Assembly (NCBI GenBank): GCA_002118135.1
Contig: BDIU01000136.1
Coordinates: forward strand, 124,001 to 188,000
Length of the DNA: 64,000 nt
Direction of reading: 5' to 3'
DNA from: Trebouxia sp. TZW2008
Taxonomy: Eukaryota > Chlorophyta > Trebouxiophyceae > Trebouxiales > Trebouxiaceae
Part shown: piece after piece, positions 44,228 to 64,000 of the stretch
Position numbering within the stretch: the stretch's first letter is position 1
Layout of the letters: each line of letters begins with the position of its first letter
Made by a program: the position numbers and the translations under genes
The notes under the pieces: generated by a model
Told to the model about the DNA's origin: nothing
The model's input: the letters and a program-made list of their open reading frames with translations, nothing else
The model's database searches: none

Positions 44228-45803
44228 ATGATGCGTAGTCCGGAGGATGTTTTCGAAGATTTCAAAGGGCGAAGAAAAGGCATACTTCGTGCTTTAACAA
44301 CAGAGTAAGACGTACTTCCTTTTGGCTCGCCTCGTCACAAGGCCAAGGCAGTCAGCACGATGACCTTGATATTTGCCTGTGTTGTGCAGTGTGGACAGAT
44401 TGTACGAAGAGTGCGATCCAGAAGCAGGTGTAAAACGAAACAGCGCTTGTTGTCAACCAGCTTTTTAGCCAACTGCAAACGCTCGCTCTGAACGGATGTT
44501 TGCCGTCCGCCGTGCTGTCTTTTGTAAGTCCTGATTTGTCGCCGCTTTCCGCAGAGAATTTGTGCTTGTATGGAATGCCGGACGGGACATGGGCCGTGGA
44601 CTTGCCAGCTGAGGAGGTTCCTCCTGAGATGCCCGAGCCGTCCCTGGGGTGAGGTCTTGTGCTGCTTTGTCGCTTGAAATGCCTCTGATCTAGCTGTGAT
44701 GTTGCGTATGACGTTCCCTTGTTTGATCTTGCAGGATCAATTTTAGCCGGGCTGGTATGCAGGTAACCTGCCTGCCACTCACGCACAGCCGTATACATAG
44801 TCTCAGGCAGCTTGCCTTGCTTGGTCTCTGTGAAAATGCTCCGCTACGCTTGTTGTGTGAGACGTACTGCGATGCATGCAGAGGCGAGACTGGCTGATGC
44901 TTGTAGCAGTCCACTCAGACACCTGGTTGTACGCTGTCGCCTTCTACAATGGTGCACGTTTGAATAAGGACGGCAGGTAAGCAGCTGACTGATGCGAGCC
45001 GTCTCCTGCGCACTGCTACTCAGCTCGGACGTTGCATACCACAACGACTGCGTTTGACAGGGAGCGACTTTTTGAGTTGATCAACGATCTTCCAACCTGC
45101 TTTGAGATTGTGAACGGCAAGTCCGGAGCAGCGGCTAGGCCACAGAACCGAAAACGAGCGCCAGCACCCATGGCCAGAAGTGGACCAGGACAGCCAAAGT
45201 TTCAGCGACCGGTGAGCACTTGAATTTTGGTCAAGACTTGGCAGCATCTCCTGGTTCACACAGCTAAGGTTTGTGTGCATGTGACAGATGCATCCACAAG
45301 CTAGACCTCAGGCCCGGCCAGCTGACCGTGCCAATCCTAGGCACACAGGATATGATGATGAGGAGGAAGAGGATGAAGATGACAATGATGAAGCTGATGG
45401 TGCCTTTGCTGACGGAGAAGGAGATCCTTGCCCAAATTGTGGACGTGTATACAGGTACAGCCACTGCTGCTGCTTCTGTTTGCTGTTGGTGCTCACACTT
45501 TGGACTAGTGCACATTTTGATGTTTGTTTGCTTGTCTGCAGGACTGGTGATTTTTGGATTGCATGCGACTTCTGCGATACGTGGTATGATGGCAAATGTG
45601 TATCGGTAAGGCCTGCACAACATGTGGCTGCATTTCTGCTGGGTGTTACAGCTCAAGACAACTTAAACAATTTGTGTTTACAGCTCTGCTTGCTTTTGCA
45701 GCCAGCACGTTTCTGACCTTGCTTGTCCTTGCAGATGACACCTCAAAAGGCACAGAGAATGGGCAAATGGAAATGCCCGGCATGTGAGCGGCGGAATGGT
45801 TAG
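44228..45803 (+). CDS. Alfin1-like PHD-finger protein
   Basis: Nine exons with GT-AG borders encode the complete protein. It begins [20 protein letters not shown], the start of the N-terminal Alfin domain, which continues [60 protein letters not shown] and [20 protein letters not shown] variable linker includes an acidic run ([15 protein letters not shown]). The C-terminal PHD finger shows the zinc ligands [25 protein letters not shown] and WKCPACERR, in the C4HC3 order except that the usual His falls in DTWYDGKC, where Tyr stands in the usual WFHGKC position. Alfin1-like proteins read H3K4me2/3 in chromatin and are restricted to green plants. The W of DTWYDG and the acidic pre-finger residues fit histone binding. 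The Tyr for His substitution at a zinc ligand deserves checking. Confidence 0.93.
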
Positions 45804-47141
45804 CATCACAATTGTATCATACACAATGCCAGGATCAAAGGTTGTTGCTGTTGTTGGCAATCCTGTGCATAGTTGCTGTTGGCTTACCCTCATACAGATG
45901 ACAAAACCAATTGGCTGCAAGGGTCAATGCAACTGGCAGAATGAATGAAACAGAGTCTTGTACTTGCGTTGGGTCTGGTGGTTGATTATTGCTCTCAAGT
46001 TGCCAGCCCAGCCGCTTGCCGTGTGCGTTTTGTGCTCGTTATTGTACCTGTTTAGAAAGCCTACTGTTCAAAGCATGCATACACAGTGACAAGCTTTATG
46101 TTGCGGGTGCACATGAAGTGTGATCAGTCTGCCTTGTCTGCTGTGTCAGGTACTCACACATAGGTCTTGTTCTCTCTTCTCGTGGCGTTGTAATGGATCG
46201 CACATGTTGTTAGCAATTGTAATGTCTTGTTGCTCGAGCCAATATCAACGGTGCACAGTAGCTCATATTTGCAAGGGTTACAGTCCTTCATCAGCTGCCT
46301 CCAAAGACGCAATTAGCGCTACTCATGCAGATCAACAGAGGCTGATTTTACTACACCGGTTTTGTAAACTGACACTCATTTACAGTGTGATCCACCTGAT
46401 TTCGCTTTTGCATCAGGGTTTGCTCACCGAAACCCGCTCTGATGCTGTGAAATTTACATTTGCCATTTGGCGGTAGTGACATTACCGCCAAGTCCAAGAT
46501 CTTGGACCCTGTACGCTAGTTGAAGCTTCCCAGAGACATTTTGACCTTGCTCACCAAAAAGCTGATAAGAGAAATGAAATCCTGAGTGCTCAACAGGGAA
46601 AGCCTTGTGTCACTCTGAGCTTATGCTGGGATGCCCGAGATGAGTTCACATTCCAAAGTGGACAGCAAAACAACACATTCAAGCTTAAACCAGCTGCCAG
46701 GCATAAGGCCTGACATGCACCCACACCAAAGCTCAGATGTAAGAATAATCAGTACTCAGTGAGACTCTCCAACCGCTTAAATCTTGGGTTCAGGGCATGT
46801 GTGGTGACTGCAAGTCGTGGAATGCACCCTCGGAAGTTCAAGCACAGCCATATCAGTTTGTCAACAGGGTGTACAGCATCTCATCATCCAATTCAGGTCA
46901 TTGCTCTGCTGAATGGCAAACAGCACTGCCGATCTCATGCTGTGCTGAAGTTGCAAACTGCATCTTGCAGCTGTAGCCATTACCCAGCATAAGCACGGAT
47001 GCGCTTTCTGCTCCCAATCACCTTGGTCTGCAGGCAGTAGAACAGCTTCAGTACCATAACATTCCCTGCAACACAAGCTCAAGCAAGCAACTTGCTGAAG
47101 ATATCGGCACTGGCAGACTTTCATCAGCATCACATGCAAAG
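45804..47141. other. convergent intergenic region
   Basis: 3' flanks of the Alfin1-like gene (+) and SMC5 (-). No convincing coding sequence. A minus-strand patch near 47040 with acceptor and donor-like ends (ECYGTEAVLLPADQ) could be an extra terminal SMC5 exon but is unsupported. Confidence 0.4.
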
Positions 47142-57640
<10,499 letters not shown>

Positions 57641-57642
<2 letters not shown>

Positions 57643-57907
57643 GGCGCCGGAGGACCCTCACACCAAGTTGTCAAGATCAGTGTCGGTATACGAGTCTTCG
57701 GCCGCAAAGAGCAATGCTTGTGTTCAGCAGGCTCTGCTCAGGCTGACCGGCCCAAAGCGCTGCACATACTTTGTACAGCGCATTGCCATGCACTATGCAG
57801 CGCTCAATTTGGGAACAGTACATGCTGTGCTCTGTGCTGTGCTGCAGGGAAGTAAGCACCAGTTTTTTTGCATTGAAAACCGAGGGATGGTATTGGGTGA
57901 TGAGTGA
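57641..57907 (+). CDS. small ORF, 88 codons, divergent from and overlapping the SMC5 start codon
   Basis: An uninterrupted plus-strand frame starts ATGGCGCCGG and stops TGA at 57907. The protein begins MAPEDPHTKLSRSVSVYESS and has a Leu/Ala-rich middle (YFVQRIAMHYAALNLGTVHA). I recognise no family. Its ATG and the SMC5 ATG share the palindrome CATG at 57640-57643, so the two 5' leaders must overlap. A donor-like GGAAGTAAGC at 57848-57857 suggests it could be the first exon of a longer gene squeezed before the kinase 3' end. It may also be a chance frame in the SMC5 promoter. Confidence 0.35.
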
Positions 57908-58191
57908 GCATTTTTCAGCTTGTAACACATTCAAGACAAGTTGTTGCTCAAGATGCAGTTTAGTTCAAGCAGGTCTGTGCGTTAAAGAGCGGCATTGCTG
58001 CATCAACAACCTCGAGAGCCAGGTATCGTTAAGCCTGCAGCTGGCTCTTGCTGCTTTGAATTTGGTCTTTGTCCAGCTTGAAAAGCACGTGACTGACAGG
58101 CACACAACTACTCTCGTGAAAAGCTGGCCAGCATAAATATCCTTCGACATATGATTTGCAGATCCGTGGTGTAAGCAGGCCCCAAACAATA

Positions 58192-61100
58192 TCATGGATC
58201 ATCTGATGCATCTGACAAAAATGGATGCTTGAGGGCTTCAGCAGCTGATAAATCAGACTGACCAGGCCACTTCCACATTCTGAACCTGCAACACACATTT
58301 GTCTGGGAACTGGAATATCCAGCAATGGCCATCGCAGACGCTGAAAGTCTCTGGCAGCACAGTGTGCAGCAAAAAATCATCCCAAGATGTCACTATACAT
58401 CTGATGTAGTTTAGTTCGAGCACAGCTTGCCTTTGATGCATTTATCAGAGCCCAGCCTTCAGGCGTGCAGAAGCCCACATACAAAGCGCTGTTATGCACA
58501 CAATTATACGCTGAGCAGCGGCATGCAGGGTCTATGCTATGTACATGGATAGGAAGGCATCCCACCTGATCCAAAGCTTTCTCATTCTATGACAGCAGCC
58601 CCCATGCCTTCCATAACAGCCTAGTGTGCTGTCCTGACTGTCAGCTTCAGCGTTTATTTGAACGCCTGCATTGGTACAGGAGGCAGAATCAGATTTGTGT
58701 CAAGCATGTATGCAAGTGCGTATTGAATTGCTGGCTGAAACATTATAATCAAGTCTGATCAGTGATGCTTTGCTATCAAGTGCTGCACTGCAATCAGTTG
58801 TGCCCAAAGCTGGCCTCGTGCTATTCATTGAATGCAGCAAATCAAAGCTGTTGAGTAGTCAAGGCTGTCATTGGCAGAACATTGACCAACTTGCGCATGT
58901 CGATTGCATTGTCTGATCATAAATTTCAGGAACAAAGCCTGCACACACCCATGCAAACCTGCAAGTTAGCGGTTGTTGAGACAGCACATTGGTGCAGGCG
59001 CTCGATGACAAGGAGACACTGTACCTGTGACAAGCAGTATGAGCTTGGACAGCTGATGAACCTTGCCCATGTCTTGCTCGGGCCAAGCCTTGCCATCAAT
59101 GATCAGGGCCAAAGTGAACAGCAGGAAGAACACATCAGAGCAGTTGTGCCACCAGCGACGATACAGCCTGTCATAAAGCGGAGTAGGTGGCATTGCTGAC
59201 CCAACTGATGCCTTGTAGCCAAATCTGCAACATGCACAGGTCTCAAACCACGTCTAGATTTTCACAACGGTGCAGGAATTGCTGTCTTTGTCGAGTGCGG
59301 CACAATATGCGCATGAAAAGCTGGTTGCAATCAGGCTCGACTTCATCGATTGAGGGGCAATGCCATGCAAGCATCAGCAAAATTGAAGCTGTGATCAGCA
59401 ATATGCGCATCATTTGGTGACGTGCGCAAGAAATGTGGAAGTTTGTGACACCTGCACATGGGTTGAACACAACGGCAGGGTAGCTGAGCACATGCATTTG
59501 AAAGCTTACTTAGTTTCAGTAAGGCCAGGAGAACCACCCTGCACAGGCTCCAGATCAGCATGACCAAAGTCAATGATCTTAAAGCGGCGAAACTTCTGTT
59601 GCTCTGCCGTCTGCTGTTGAGTATACCCATCTCCAAGTTGATCACTGTTATTGCCATTGTGATCATGCCCATTTTGCTGCTCACGCTCAAGGCTCATAAT
59701 TGCAGGCTGAGTGTCAAGATCACTGGTTGATGCCTGCCAACTGCGCTCTGAGGGTCCTAGTACAGCGTCATGACCTGAAGGCTGTGATTGACCAGGCGAG
59801 TTGTGATTTGCAGGCTGTGGTTGGCCAGGTGAGTGTCCATGCTGATATAGGTGGCGGTGAGGAGAGCGTGCAGCGCCCTTGACAGATGCGTCTGTCAGGT
59901 ATTTGTAACCGGTGAATGAATATTTTGTGCTAGGTTGCATGGGCCAAGGTGACGCGTGGCTTTCACCAGAAGTGCTGGCGGCTTCTGAGTTTTCCCACTC
60001 AGTATGCTCCATGATGTTGGAGCAGCGCAGATCCCAATGTCGCAAGCCTGCAGGCTACACAGTGTTGAGAGCCAAGTGCTTTGCTATGCACATGTTGATT
60101 GACTGTGTCCATGATCTGGGTTGCTGTCATGATGTAATTTAACAACCCTTTCAACAAAGTAAAGCACTATTTCCTCTGTTGTCTTGTCAAGAAATGAGAG
60201 AAATTCATTTACTGAGCAGAGTGCAAGTTTGCTCCCGGTAAATCAAGTGGGGTTGAGTTGTTTCTGCTCATACACGCTGATGCTCAGCTTGCACCAAAGT
60301 TAAACCTCACGATCATACCTAGCAACAGCTGGGCATCTGCCAAAGCTGTGAGGGTCTCATGCAGCATGTCCTGGATGTACCAAATGTCTGAAAAGCCATG
60401 TTGTTGCAGCCTCTCGCTGACCTTGATGCCATTGAGCTTTTCAATCACAATGCCTGTATGCAAAGTAGACGCGTTGGACATATACAAGCATGGCTGATGG
60501 CAAGTGTATGACGGTTGACGCCTTTACTCACAGGGAACATGGTGTGCACAACAAAGTGCTGACGTTGTGGCTATGAAGCAAGCTGGGCAGCTGCAAGCAT
60601 GACTGCCGGACACTACAAGAACAGATGCCCCAAGACGCAACAGATGCCAGCTGCCTGCCAACTTAATCAGGGTCGGCATCACCTTTGAGAACACCTTTGT
60701 GCTGAAATATGACAGCAGCCTGCACCATCATGAAGCCTTCTGGAATTCCTGCTTGTAGCGCTTCTGTAATGCATCTGCCAATGACATACTCCCTCTCCAA
60801 GCTGTCTCCTGTTGATAAGACAAGCATCCTCATGATGTGCTGGAGGTTGTATAAAGGCACACCTAAAAAGTCCGTCGGGCAAGCTCCTCAAAGTTGTCAA
60901 CAACTCAACACACATCAATTGAGCAATCACCTGCCCCTAGACATGCTGCTAACAGTTTGGAGTGGATTTCTTTCAAGACAAGATTTGTCGGCAAGCCAGC
61001 TGGATTCAGCAACTCATATACAGCTCCCTGCATAAGTAGAGTTGTGAGAGGCACACTGGCACAAAGCTCAAGTGCTTGCAGACTCGCAAGCTGCAGACCA

Positions 61101-61308
61101 AGCATTGCACCTGCACGCCTTGGCCAAGTGCTTTGCCGATCTTGAGATCGGCATTCAAGGCAGTTCCTCTTTTGGCTGACCAGTGTTTCGGAACCTCGAT
61201 GACTCGCTGTGAAGCAAGCTTGTCAGGAGCCCTCGGCTGCCTTCTAGTGTGCGCTAAGAATCCAGGTTGTAGCAAAGACTCATCAGGGCAATCAGATTCG
61301 TCGTGCAT
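58192..61308 (-). CDS. atypical Ser/Thr protein kinase with a large insertion between catalytic loop and DFG
   Basis: Exons on the minus strand build a protein-kinase fold. Glycine-rich loop: [14 protein letters not shown] joins [20 protein letters not shown], the VLK lysine being the likely ATP-binding residue. The N-lobe continues [11 protein letters not shown] and [15 protein letters not shown]; the hinge is near [16 protein letters not shown]. The catalytic loop is [14 protein letters not shown] (HRD written H-W-D, Asp and Asn kept). About 135-140 residues rich in Ser, Gln, His and Asn follow before [16 protein letters not shown]. The C-lobe has [20 protein letters not shown] and the last exon ends [14 protein letters not shown]. 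The first ATG in frame is at 61308; the open frame extends slightly upstream, so a 5' exon is possible. Substrate and pathway are unknown. The exon set between 58.3 and 59.0 kb is incomplete. Confidence 0.8.
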
Positions 61309-61972
61309 GCGCAGCAAAGCTGCTGCAGTTTCCGTTGACAAGACACGTCAAGGTGACCAGGTTTTTGCCAAACAAGCTTTTATCGGAAACAATTAGCAGC
61401 GAAGTTAGCTTTGTTTGGCACCGCAATGGCACAAGGATGTAGTCGAATGACGCAGCAAGATGCCACCTGAAACCGGTTGTGCTTGTGCACAAGGCTAAAG
61501 TGACACAGGCCTAGCTATAGTGCACAATTTTGAATTTGGGAAATTTTACACAGTGCAAACTTTGAAGCTCTGACTCTGCGATTGATTAAATTGTACCTGT
61601 CAGTTGCTGGGTACATATGTTGCAGTCAATCAGCTCACCAGAACAAACGTTGCAGAATTGAGACTGGACATTCATTGCAGACACTCATTCACTCAGGGTG
61701 TGCCTTATATGTCTTCAATGCTTGTCTGGCCCTGCAGAACTCGTAATGCAGGCAGCAACTGACAAACTCAGCCTATGCTGTCATTGTGGCAGATGTGCAT
61801 GCTTTGATGGCCAAGAGAAACACATAGCACAGACAGCATACACAGGGAGTGCCTTGACAGTGTGACACACTGCAGCCCTGAGCCATGGAATAAGGCATCA
61901 ACGGCAGCAATGGGACAAACTGCAGAATTGGAATACCATGCGACCATGAATAACTAGCATAGGAAGACTATG
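61309..61972. other. intergenic, no gene seen
   Basis: Region between the kinase start and the stop of the PH-domain gene. No coding features; it should include the kinase promoter. Confidence 0.4.
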
Positions 61973-64000
61973 CTAATCTGATTGAGCAGTGTCAGGCTTC
62001 AGGTGCTCCTTGTACAGTCCTGCCGCCAGGTCTGAGAATGCCGCAACCCACTCATCTCGTGACCTGCCATTGCTGTTGGCGACCAAGTGAATGGCGCTGT
62101 TGCCAGTGAAGACAACTGTGAAGGCCTTGTCCTCATCTGCTTCCATTGACCCCTCTGTTGGCTTTTTGGCAGCACCAAAAGGGATAATACTTTTGAACTG
62201 GTCCCAACCTGTTACAGTCATCGTTAAGGCAGTGAACACTAACAGAAACATGCTATCACAGCTTGCAGTGCAGTCAACCCTCCAAACAAATGAGCTGTTC
62301 CGTATGCACATGCATGACAATGGCTAGGGATTAGCTTCTCCATATGAGCTGGAGATGGCAGTGATGTCTTGGCATGAACAGCACCTTGCATCTGTGTGAC
62401 AGCTTTGCATACTGTGTATGCATTGCACTCACCCTTTGTACCGTTAGAGCCAGGGAATTGGCCAGTGCCAGTTTCAACCTTCACAATCTTCTTGACGTCT
62501 ATGCTGCGCTCCTTGTTCTTAGCTTCACCATTGCGGTGTGTCTTTGTTGCACCAGGCACTGCAGATCGGGACACCGCCCACCGCAAGGTACCAGAAGCTG
62601 CACTGCAGCAGTGCATTGCAAATTCAGTCTGTCTGCTGCAACCTGGCAAGCTGTTGATCTATGTAGACAGCAAGTTCATGGTGCTGATCACAACCCATCA
62701 CAAAAGGGTAGCAGTCACAGCTAAGTAAAGCTGGGCAACTGCTGTGCTGAAGGATTCAATCATCTGGAGAAATCTGCTTGTGCACAAGAGCCTTGAGAAG
62801 AATGCAGAATGTTTGCTGGGCTGTTCAGCATGGATGCTGGGTCTGGGAGACGCAAGTCTTCTTCTGCCCAGCTGTCTTGGCTGCTCGTTAGCCCTCCTCC
62901 CAACCACACTAGAGAGGCTTGAGCCAGAGTAAACCATGTTTTGGCAAAGGGTGGGGGCAGACCTGAACCAGACATGCCGCTGTTGGACCTCTGAGGACTT
63001 GTACATGACAAAGGGAGCGCCTTCAACCAGGGCTCTGAGCTGCTCATTGAGGCGGCGCTTGTGCTCAGCCTCCAGCTCATCTTCCAGCTGGATGGCGTAG
63101 GCTTCCAGCTCTGAGACCTGCCGTTCCCTGGCTGCCCGCTCCTCCTTCAGCACCCTCTCCAGCTTGGACACCTGCAAAGCATTGGACACCATACCTGTCA
63201 GGAGTAATGCTTCTTGATGGGCTTGGTTTTCATTGGTGGCTTGGACGTCTTCTGCGCAACAGCCACTGCCGTGAAAAGCTGCAGCGCTCACTGACTCGGC
63301 TGTCCATGCTTCCTGGCAGGCTATCCTTGTTGAGTGCCTAATGGTTGCATCACAGCCATTGCGCAATATGATTCCAAATGCTTGGCATAAGTGAAGCAAG
63401 CTCATTGTAGTGGTGCACTTCCTCGTTTGCATAGACAAGGCGGCTGTCACTCAACAGCAGCACATGCAGATAGGCGCCTTGTATGTACCTTGACAAGCAG
63501 GGTGAGGGGGCCTGGCTGGTTGCCCATTGCATGATTGGGACGCTTAACCCCTGCATAGGGTCCCTTAGCACCCCCACCCCGCTCCACTGCAAGGGCTTGC
63601 AGGTCATGCTCACTCACCACCCTGCCTAACCCGTCCTTTGGTCGCCCATAATCAGCTTCCACCTGACAAAAAAGCAATGCAGAGCTTGCAAGTATGATTT
63701 TTGCACAACAGTGACATGCAACTTGCCATTGAGATCCTTGCCAAATCCAATCTTGCTGCAGGCTGCTGTGGCTGAGAACAATGCCATTGCTTGATGTAGG
63801 AACACATCCTATGCATCCGCAAAAGGAGCTTGCATGCTGACATGCATTTCTGTGAAGAAGACTGACCTGATCAGTGGAGGAAGCCAACAGGCCATCAGCC
63901 GCATCAACATCCTGATCAGCATCCCCATCAGACTCGCCCTGCTTCTGTGTGGCCGCTTCCAGCAAGGAGGTTCCCCCTTCCTGCACCAAGTCGCATGTTC
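61973..64000 (-). CDS. coiled-coil and C-terminal PH-domain protein (N-terminus beyond window)
   Basis: The gene enters from the right edge. An acidic exon (64000 to about 63868) contains SDGDADQDVDAADGLLAS and splices to VEADYGRPKDGLGRVVSEHD. A coiled-coil exon at about 63172-62963 reads SKLERVLKEERAARERQVSE and continues with EDELEAEHKRRLNEQLRAL into FVMYKSSEVQQRHVWF, the first strands of a PH domain. The exon at about 62635-62433 continues ASGTLRWAVSRSAV and RSIDVKKIVKVETG. The last (62208-61973) has AFTVVFTGNSAIHLVANS and SRDEWVAAFSDLAAGLY, the C-terminal PH helix with its invariant Trp, and stops after DTAQSD. PH domains bind phosphoinositides or proteins, so membrane recruitment or signalling is likely. 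Coiled coil plus terminal PH recalls SWAP70-like proteins, but the missing N-terminus prevents assignment. Confidence 0.82.

Noticed and set aside
45271..45609. Open frame rich in Met and Lys
   Set aside because: Shadow frame of exons 7-8 of the Alfin1-like gene and the intron between them.

Overview
The window is nuclear DNA from a green plant-lineage organism, most likely a chlorophyte alga; the genus cannot be fixed from the sequence. Almost every gene is split by many short GT-AG introns. The gene set is eukaryotic: SMC5, ribosomal protein S2, a TFIIIC B-block subunit, a long-chain polyprenyl diphosphate synthase, a JmjC protein and a purple acid phosphatase. An Alfin1-like PHD protein, a family confined to Viridiplantae, gives the strongest lineage signal. 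There are no operons, CRISPR arrays or bacterial signals. Many of the longest open frames are exons read on into introns.

Layout. 1-2 kb: N-terminal GTPase exons of a dynamin-like protein (-). 2.7-4.5 kb: purple acid phosphatase (-). 5.2-7.9 kb: two tandem YjlB-type cupin genes with the same three-exon structure (-). 8.4-9.3 kb: JMJD5/KDM8-like JmjC protein (+). 9.9-30.2 kb: one very large gene for the TFIIIC B-block-binding subunit (-). 30.4-30.8 kb: a Mutator-like non-autonomous transposon with a perfect 9-bp target duplication. 31.2-33.5 kb: solanesyl-type polyprenyl diphosphate synthase (-), divergent from RPS2 at 34.1-35.8 kb (+). 36.4-43.7 kb: a protein with five T-F-x-P motifs (-), divergent from the Alfin1-like PHD gene at 44.2-45.8 kb (+). 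47.1-57.6 kb: SMC5 (-), whose start codon overlaps that of a small plus-strand ORF. 58.2-61.3 kb: atypical protein kinase (-). 62.0-64.0 kb: coiled-coil plus PH-domain protein (-), cut by the window edge.

The genes are mostly unrelated housekeeping and regulatory genes and do not form a pathway. The most unusual property of the window is structural. Introns and exons carry many local tandem duplications of about 60-240 bp that often copy an exon with its splice sites; usually one copy keeps the frame and the others are frameshifted or have lost a splice site. At least ten such arrays are visible, mainly in the TFIIIC, T-F-x-P and SMC5 genes. Superimposed is a dispersed family of about 100-170 bp inverted-repeat elements resembling Tc1/mariner MITEs, with six copies, most of them in introns.
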